Shown: piece after piece, positions 14,674 to 19,942 of the stretch
Position numbering within the stretch: position 1 is the first letter of the stretch
Layout: each line of letters begins with the position of its first letter
Assembly (NCBI GenBank): GCA_043820045.1
Contig: JBDREF010000077.1
Coordinates: 1-19,942, forward strand
DNA length: 19,942 nucleotides
From: JBDREF01 sp043820045
GTDB lineage: Bacteria; Planctomycetota; Phycisphaerae; Sedimentisphaerales; Anaerobacaceae
Direction of reading: 5' to 3'
Made by a program: the position numbers and the translations under genes
Notes under the pieces: model-generated
Seen by the model: the letters and a program-made list of their open reading frames with translations, nothing else
The model's database searches: none
Told to the model about the DNA's origin: nothing

Positions 14674-15297
14674 CCAAACAAGAAAGCTGAAAAGAGCCGG
14701 GATGCTTTGCCGTATATAAGCAGCGTTCTCGGCACCAATGTTTTTGCTCCCCTTGGTCGGTTGGTTGGATTCTTCGAGATCGCAGATTGCCTGCGTCCCG
14801 GCAACTGGACACGGTTTTTGTCTGCGAGCGAAGCAGTGGTTGTTTCTCACGCCATCGGGTTAATTCTATACCCTATCCAAGGCGCGACCCCTCATCCGCG
14901 GGCGAAGCGCTTTTGGTTTGCGCAAATACTGCTGCTATCGGCGTGGAACATCTCCTACATGGCGTTGTAGAAGGTCCGGAGGTGTTCTTCGATTATCTAA
15001 TCACACGGAGCGGAAACTCGCGGTCGGTACTGCGTTACTATGCGTATCAAGGATTCCCATGAACGGGAAGAAAGCGGGCCGAGCCGTGGAGTCAGGAACA
15101 AGTTCAACTCGACCCGCATACACATACCCAATTCGTATTTGTATACGACAGGTGGCAAATTCAAGTTCGGGCACAAATAAAGTGGTGAGACAAAAAGTCG
15201 GCGTTGCCTGTATAGGACAGTCTTAACGCGGCAGACCGACGTGCAACGAATCCGTGGGGGCTGTCGGTTTTCAGGTACTTTGGCTATTGTTCATTTC
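14674..15297. other. About 620 bp without a supportable gene
   Basis: Between csp and the convergent glycoside hydrolase gene. Several overlapping plus-strand frames of 87-102 codons exist (14707-14970, 14787-15062, 14918-15226), but none has a ribosome site or recognisable protein pattern. A ragged hairpin after csp (GCCG 14696-14699 with CGGC 14730-14733, inner GCTT/AAGC) is followed by TTTTT at 14741 and may act as a weak terminator. A 6-bp hairpin TCGTAT/ATACGA lies at 15133-15148. No tRNA cloverleaf was found. The stretch could be a decayed gene or an unrecognised RNA. Confidence 0.4.
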
Positions 15298-18060
15298 TCA
15301 GAGGTCGTCGTCAACGGGTTCCAGAACTGCGCCGCACAGAAGGGCCTTGCTCTTGACCGGTTCGATGGTGACATCGACTGTGCCTGGTTCTTCGAGTTTG
15401 ACACGATAGGTGCGAACAAGAATCCTGTTGGCTCGACCGGTTTGCCTGAAGATATCAATTTCATCCGTTGTGAGACTCGCCTCCGGGTTGCTTACCGTTA
15501 CGTTGAAGAGACGCCGGCCCGGGCCGGTCGATTCCGGATCGAGCATTAGAAGCTCCAGCCGGTATTTCCCTGCGGGCAACCGACCGAGATTGACCGAGCC
15601 CCGCCCGCCCTTGGCCATTATCGGTTGCAGCCTTATTGTTATTGGTTTGTCGCTCTCTATGCCGTTGCGACAGATTTCTTCATAGGCGGCCGGGACATCC
15701 GCATTCCGGCTGATGTTGACGTTTTCAGGCACTGCGAACATGGCCGCACCGGTCTCCTTCGTGCCGAAACATTCCCACACCCTCTTGTCGGGGCCGAAGT
15801 GAAACGTAAAAGTACCCATACTTTGTGCCAACGGATCGTGCGAGGTCGGCGCGAAGTTGTAACGTACCGGCTCGCCCCCCAGCATCTGGCGGTGACGGAC
15901 GTAGTGCGTCAGCCATCGCAGGTTCATCGATGCCACCAGCCCCTGCTCGCCTCGAGTGATTCCTCCGAGGCTTGAGAATTCTGCGTACTTCTCAATCACT
16001 GATTCCGGCCGGCATTGAGCAACTGCGTCTCTTGCTCCGGCTACGTCGCCGGCTTCGTACAGCTCGCGCGATTGCTGCAGGGCATTTTCCGCAAGATGCA
16101 CGTCGAGAACAAATTGCTCCAGTCCTTTGAAGTAATCGAGCCGGTTTCTTTCCTCTTGTTCGAGTGCAGATTCGTTCACTTCACTGAGCAGTTTCATCCG
16201 CCGTTCATATCCCGTGCGCACCTCGTCCATATCGCCGAGTTTGCGGTCGATGAACCGGTCGCTGGTCTCCCGTCCTATCTTGGGCGCCTCAGTCACCCAG
16301 CCGTGGAGATATTCGGCCATTCGGTCGCGAGCGCCGGCGCCGAACAATCGCTCGGCCATTTCGCCGCACGTGGCACGAAGCGGCTGATCCTCGGTATTCC
16401 TCCAGACTTGGCGCGACAGACTCTTGAAATAGAGGTCCAGCGGTCTGGTCGTCCAGTGTATTACGCCGAAGCCGCAAGCCTTGCTGTCAACGAGCCTTGT
16501 GTGGAAATCCGAGTAGGGGGTATAGGGTCTGCCCACGTAATTGCCGTCGTCGTGGTGTGCCCATACCACCGGCAGCACCGGCCGATGCGTCCCGACTTCC
16601 CTGATGACCTGTCTGGATTCGCTGTTCCGCAGCCGGGAACGGTCGTTCAGAACTTCCCAGTCCAGCGGGATGAACTTGACATGCCGCGGCATGAATCTGT
16701 CGCAGCCCGGCAGAAAATCGAACCGCCAACTGCCTATTGCAATCCGGATGTCGTTACGACCGACCTCCGTGATCGCACGCTCAAACGCCTTTACAATCTT
16801 GGCCAGCGCGAAAAAGTTGTGTGACTTCCACAATTTGGCTGCTTCAGGCGTCTTCTTAAGTTCGTCGTCGTATTCCTTCTGCCATGAGTCGGGCATCTCG
16901 GCGGCCTTAAAGGCCATCCACGGCGTGTTGTCGTGCCGGAACCAGACAACCAGGCAATCGATCTGCGGATATGCCTTGAGAAGCGCCTCGACCTGGGCCT
17001 TGTAGTACAGATACCCGGCCGGAGTATCCGGATTGGCCAGCCAGGCTTTGCCTTCCTCCTGATTCATCCAGCTCATCTGCTGGACGGCGATTGGGAAACG
17101 CGCCTCCTGAGGCAGTGTCCTGATGACAGCTTGTGGATTGGCTGACGCAGTATCTACGTCCACTGCGAAATACACGTCCATGTCACGCTGCTCGGCGTGT
17201 GCGAACACGTTGTGCATCAGGCGTTCGGCAGCATCGGCCCGGTTTTCATCCGGCACAATCGCAGCTTCGCACCCGAAAACGGGGCCGTCGAACACGAAGC
17301 CGCCCCACAGCCGGCGCACATCATTGACGTGTTGCGTGGACCAGTCTCGACCCTTCTGTGTGGTGCTCAGATAGCCGACAGGCTTGTCCATTCCGTTGAA
17401 CGAAAACTTCACCATAGGATTATTGCCGTAGGCGTGTACCATCACGCCGTTGTAACCCATCTTCTGGGCATGGGTGATCCAGCTCTTCCAGTCGGAAAGA
17501 TTCCATGTCGAGCATCCGCTGAGGAAATTGTGCCAGTTGAATACGATTCGGTCCCGGACCAGCGGCGCATCGGACAATTCCCAGCCATCGAAAGAGAAGT
17601 CATCTTTTCCTTTCGCCGGAATAGTATCAGTCGAAAGGTAGAACCCGCAGCCCAGCTTTTCCAATAGATTGTAAACTCCGTACATCACGCCGCGAGGATC
17701 TTTGCCGAAGATAATCGCCACGTTCCGACTATCGATGCGAGCTGTGGTCACTTTGTAGCTTTCGGGTCCGGTGAAGTCTTCGCCGCCTGCGCGATCTGTA
17801 AGCAGTGGGAATGACTTGGCGCAACCAAGGTAAATAAGATGATCTGCGCCGCGCGGATTTATATCGGCAACCTCGAAGCGGGTGCCGGGATAAAGCCTGC
17901 CGAGGTAATGCGATAATTCATCTGCGGCAATCTTTTCCGGTGGAGCTGCCTTCGGAGAAATCACAATGTTCACCAGGGCATCATGCTTCGGAGCCTGGCT
18001 CCAACAGCAACTCGGCGCCAACAACCACAGGATCAGAAACATAAAAAGTGAGCGTTTCAT
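15298..18060 (-). CDS. Large exported putative glycoside hydrolase (alpha-glucuronidase/GH67-like N-terminus)
   Basis: Exported 920-residue protein, probably acting on glycans in the periplasm or outside. It has a signal peptide (about 1-22; the SCC near its end is not a standard lipobox). An alpha/beta domain (about 28-150) ends in GKDPRGVMYGVYNLLEKLG (119-137), the pattern seen in the N-terminal domains of GH67, GH89 and GH115 enzymes. A likely TIM-barrel part follows (about 170-560), opening with FNWHNFLSGCSTW and DWKSWITHAQKMGYNGVMVHAYG (190-212). Then come a helical region (about 560-720) and a C-terminal beta-sandwich (about 745-915) resembling malectin/CBM-type domains. ATG 18060 has GGAG 7 bases upstream. 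Substrate and catalytic residues cannot be assigned by eye, so the exact GH family is open; a non-catalytic relative is possible. Confidence 0.7.
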   Translation of the reverse strand: MKRSLFMFLILWLLAPSCCWSQAPKHDALVNIVISPKAAPPEKIAADELSHYLGRLYPGTRFEVADINPRGADHLIYLGCAKSFPLLTDRAGGEDFTGPESYKVTTARIDSRNVAIIFGKDPRGVMYGVYNLLEKLGCGFYLSTDTIPAKGKDDFSFDGWELSDAPLVRDRIVFNWHNFLSGCSTWNLSDWKSWITHAQKMGYNGVMVHAYGNNPMVKFSFNGMDKPVGYLSTTQKGRDWSTQHVNDVRRLWGGFVFDGPVFGCEAAIVPDENRADAAERLMHNVFAHAEQRDMDVYFAVDVDTASANPQAVIRTLPQEARFPIAVQQMSWMNQEEGKAWLANPDTPAGYLYYKAQVEALLKAYPQIDCLVVWFRHDNTPWMAFKAAEMPDSWQKEYDDELKKTPEAAKLWKSHNFFALAKIVKAFERAITEVGRNDIRIAIGSWRFDFLPGCDRFMPRHVKFIPLDWEVLNDRSRLRNSESRQVIREVGTHRPVLPVVWAHHDDGNYVGRPYTPYSDFHTRLVDSKACGFGVIHWTTRPLDLYFKSLSRQVWRNTEDQPLRATCGEMAERLFGAGARDRMAEYLHGWVTEAPKIGRETSDRFIDRKLGDMDEVRTGYERRMKLLSEVNESALEQEERNRLDYFKGLEQFVLDVHLAENALQQSRELYEAGDVAGARDAVAQCRPESVIEKYAEFSSLGGITRGEQGLVASMNLRWLTHYVRHRQMLGGEPVRYNFAPTSHDPLAQSMGTFTFHFGPDKRVWECFGTKETGAAMFAVPENVNISRNADVPAAYEEICRNGIESDKPITIRLQPIMAKGGRGSVNLGRLPAGKYRLELLMLDPESTGPGRRLFNVTVSNPEASLTTDEIDIFRQTGRANRILVRTYRVKLEEPGTVDVTIEPVKSKALLCGAVLEPVDDDL

Positions 18061-18075
18061 ATCGTTTCTCCACTA

Positions 18076-18295
18076 CTATTTCAAGTCTATTGTGGCGACT
18101 TTGTACCGTTGCAGCGTGGTCCGGTGCAGTTTGGCCGTCCACAAGTGCCGTCATAGTACCATTCGCTGTAGAATACACGAGCAGTTCCCCTGGCACAATA
18201 GCCTTGACATGTCCTGGCAATTGCAGGTGGCCGCTCTTGCTCTGCTTTGACTCTGCGGCGTGAAGGTTTTCCATGGTTTTTGCGTGCCCGAACAT
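18076..18295 (-). pseudogene. Possible decayed C-terminal remnant of a gene upstream of the putative glycoside hydrolase
   Basis: On the minus strand, one frame from ATG 18295 gives a protein-like stretch (LPGHVKAIVPGELLVYST, then TALVDGQTA) of beta-rich character. Shifting frame near 18100-18115 gives LQRYKVATIDLK followed by two TAG stops (18078-18073). That end sits 15 bp before the downstream ATG, as an upstream operon gene would. Without the shift, the frame runs into the glycoside hydrolase gene out of frame. This could be the tail of a truncated, frameshifted gene. The evidence is only composition and plausibility, with no family recognised. Confidence 0.25.
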
Positions 18296-18351
18296 TATAA
18301 GAGGCGGTTGTTAGGCATCCATGGAATGCCGAAAAATTTCTATTTTCATTC

Positions 18352-18380
18352 TTGATTTGCCTGCCTGCCTGAGTTACAAT
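18352..18380 (+). promoter_or_regulatory. Sigma70-type promoter of the Gfo/Idh/MocA gene
   Basis: TTGATT (18352-18357) and TACAAT (18375-18380) are separated by exactly 17 bases. The spacer contains three CCTG repeats. Transcription would begin near 18387, right at the CCCCG/CGGGG hairpin. Confidence 0.6.
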
Positions 18381-18544
18381 TCCCCGTGTGCAGCCGGGGC
18401 CTGCAGGTCGGCAAATTAGGGCAATGACGGTTCCAGGCACGAACGCGAGGAGGAAGTAGATAGGAGCGGCGGTTTAAGGGGATTTTTGATAGCACTGAAA
18501 GAGGACGTGAAGTTCACGACAGACATAGATTTGGAGAAACGAAC

Positions 18545-19861
18545 ATGGTGCAAAGACAAAAACTAACACGACGAGAACTCTTGAGGAGTTCGGCAATAGC
18601 GGCTGGAACCCTGGCGTTGACGGGCGCGGCAGTTCCTTTGGCGGAAGCGAGGGGAAGCAATACAATTCGCGTCGGCGTTATCGGCTGCGGCGGACGAGGA
18701 TCCGGCGCAGCCCATGACTGTGTCGAGTCGTCGCCTGGCGTGGAAATCGTAGCCCTGGCCGACGCTTTCGAGGATTGCCTCAAGGGCTTGAAAAATGATT
18801 TCAAGGTTCCGAACAACCGCTGTTTTGTGGGCCTTGATGCCTACAAGAAAGTGCTGGCTCTGGACGACATAAACCTGGTTATCATTGCGACGCCGCCCGG
18901 ATTCAAGCCCGCACAGTTCGCCGAGGCTGTCAAACGCGGCAAGAACGTCTTTATAGAGAAGCCCGTGGCGACCTGCCCGGCGGGGATTAAGATGGTTATC
19001 GAGGCTTCCGAGCAGGCGACACAAAAAGGTCTGGCGGTAGTCGCGGGAACCCAGCGCAGGCACGAGCCGAAGTATGTCGAGACTATGAAGCGGATTCATG
19101 ACGGCGCAATAGGAGATATCGTTTCGGCTCAATGCTACTGGAACATGGGTGCGCTTTGGGTTGATCGCGCCAAGAGCAACTGGGACAACTACAAGAGCGG
19201 CAAGTACTCGGACGTGGAATGGCAGATTCGCAACTGGCTGTTCACCGGCTGGCTCTCGGGCGACCATATCTGCGAGCAGCACGTGCACAACATCGACGTA
19301 ATCAACTGGGCATTCGGCGCCCTTCCCGAACAGGTGCACGGCGTGGGTGGCCGGCAAGACCGAACGGAGCCGCAGTACGGCAACATATTCGACCACTTTG
19401 GGGTCGAGTTTTTCTATCCGAACGATGTTCGTACTATAAGCATGTGCAGGCAGATCGACGGTACGTCGAACAACGTCAGCGAACGCGTGGTCGGCACCAA
19501 GGGTGTCAGCGATTGCGCCGGAACCATCCAGGGCGAAAACCCATGGCGCTACGAGGGACCGAATCCCAACCCGTACGTGGTGGAGCATACCGACCTTATC
19601 AAAAGCATCCGCAGCGGCAATCCGCTCAACGAGGGCAAACGGGTCGCCGAGAGCACGCTCTGTGCGATCATGGGCCGGGAATCGGCGTATTCGCGACAGC
19701 AGTTCAAGATGTCGTGGTTCATGAGCAGATGTACGCTGAATAATCTGCCGCCGGACGACCTCAAACTAAGTGATTCCAGACCGCTGGAACCGTTTGCGAT
19801 TCCAGGTGTATATCAGATACCCGGCTGGGTACAGCCCGAGCGGACGAGAAGACGCGGGTAG
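18545..19861 (+). CDS. Tat-exported Gfo/Idh/MocA-family oxidoreductase
   Basis: NAD(P)-dependent sugar or polyol dehydrogenase-like protein of 438 residues. It starts with a twin-arginine signal (LTRRELLRSS, 7-16, then an Ala-rich hydrophobic stretch), so it is probably exported folded with its cofactor. The Rossmann domain shows IRVGVIGCGGRG (41-52), LVIIATPPGFK and the family EKP motif (138-140). The C-terminal domain carries DHICEQHVHNIDVINW (240-255), where the His residues match the usual catalytic-site region, and ends with SIRSGNPLNEG and PLEPFAIPGVYQIPG. ATG 18545 has GGAG 8 bases upstream and a clear promoter. Many Planctomycetota carry dozens of such paralogs near glycan-degradation genes; the substrate cannot be read from sequence. 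It is divergent from the putative glycoside hydrolase. Confidence 0.92.
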   Translation: MVQRQKLTRRELLRSSAIAAGTLALTGAAVPLAEARGSNTIRVGVIGCGGRGSGAAHDCVESSPGVEIVALADAFEDCLKGLKNDFKVPNNRCFVGLDAYKKVLALDDINLVIIATPPGFKPAQFAEAVKRGKNVFIEKPVATCPAGIKMVIEASEQATQKGLAVVAGTQRRHEPKYVETMKRIHDGAIGDIVSAQCYWNMGALWVDRAKSNWDNYKSGKYSDVEWQIRNWLFTGWLSGDHICEQHVHNIDVINWAFGALPEQVHGVGGRQDRTEPQYGNIFDHFGVEFFYPNDVRTISMCRQIDGTSNNVSERVVGTKGVSDCAGTIQGENPWRYEGPNPNPYVVEHTDLIKSIRSGNPLNEGKRVAESTLCAIMGRESAYSRQQFKMSWFMSRCTLNNLPPDDLKLSDSRPLEPFAIPGVYQIPGWVQPERTRRRG

Positions 19862-19918
19862 TACGACTGCTGATTCGACCAGATAGCTCAAAGACAACGA
19901 ACATAGGAGATTTATAAT

Positions 19919-19942
19919 ATGACAGCGTCAGATAAAAACAGA
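19919..19942 (+). CDS. Start of a downstream gene (3' end outside window)
   Basis: ATG 19919 is preceded by AGGAG (19905-19909) with 9 bases spacing and opens the frame MTASDKNR to the window end. It lies 57 bp after the oxidoreductase stop on the same strand, so it is probably the next gene of that unit. The polar start ending in Arg would fit another Tat-signal protein, but eight residues are too few to name it. Confidence 0.55.

Larger units (their letters stand above)
18061..18544. other. Divergent intergenic region between glycoside hydrolase and oxidoreductase genes
   Basis: The left half (to about 18295) holds the possible gene remnant on the minus strand, plus a TATAAT (minus strand, about 18293-18298) without a matching -35. 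The right half holds the plus-strand promoter (18352-18380) and a leader of about 158 nt with a CCCCG/CGGGG hairpin (18382-18386/18395-18399, 8-base loop) at its 5' end. A 12-codon open frame begins at ATG 18424, but its own start is not supported. Confidence 0.5.

Noticed and set aside
18563..19588. 341-codon minus-strand frame inside the oxidoreductase gene
   Set aside because: Opposite strand of a gene with clear Rossmann and EKP motifs; no ribosome site or domain.
1..19942. CRISPR arrays, tRNA/rRNA genes, insertion sequences or prophage genes
   Set aside because: No regularly spaced repeats, cloverleaf, transposase, integrase or phage structural gene was seen on either strand.

Overview
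This window is about 20 kb of a moderately GC-rich bacterial chromosome. No rRNA or marker gene is present, so placement is by inference. The best fit is a Planctomycetota genome of the Phycisphaerae/Sedimentisphaerales type. Three things point there: a type II secretion (T2SS) cluster that starts with gspE and ends with a gspC-like gene and a very long gspD; a Tat-exported Gfo/Idh/MocA oxidoreductase; and a large exported carbohydrate-active protein resembling alpha-glucuronidases.

Region 1 (1-12436, all + strand) opens with the 3' end of a small Gly/Met-rich Spy/CpxP-like gene. It continues as one tight operon of eleven T2SS genes: gspE (ATPase), gspF (platform), gspG (major pseudopilin), gspH/I/J/K (minor pseudopilins), gspL and gspM (assembly platform), a gspC/pilP-like clamp protein and gspD (outer-membrane secretin). 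Most junctions overlap or are a few bases apart; the longest gap is the 85 bp before gspG. No prepilin peptidase (gspO) is in view. The 5' part of gspI carries a Y-shaped set of perfect inverted repeats, with an in-frame outer span of 87 bp, that looks like a palindromic element inserted into the prepilin leader. GspD has N0 plus five N1-type modules, four of them with Gly/Gln/Ser-rich loops.

Region 2 (12437-15297) has a convergent, exported three-domain protein (CIA30 + MsrB + MsrA) on the minus strand. A cold-shock protein gene follows on the + strand, with its own promoter and a strong hairpin at the predicted 5' end of its leader. About 620 bp after it hold no gene I can support.

Region 3 (15298-19942) is a divergent pair. 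On the minus strand is a 920-residue exported putative glycoside hydrolase, preceded by what may be a decayed gene tail. On the plus strand, behind a good sigma70-type promoter, is a Tat-exported Gfo/Idh/MocA oxidoreductase, followed by the first eight codons of another gene. This pair suggests exported sugar or polysaccharide metabolism. The T2SS is a plausible exporter for enzymes of this kind, but nothing in the window links them directly.
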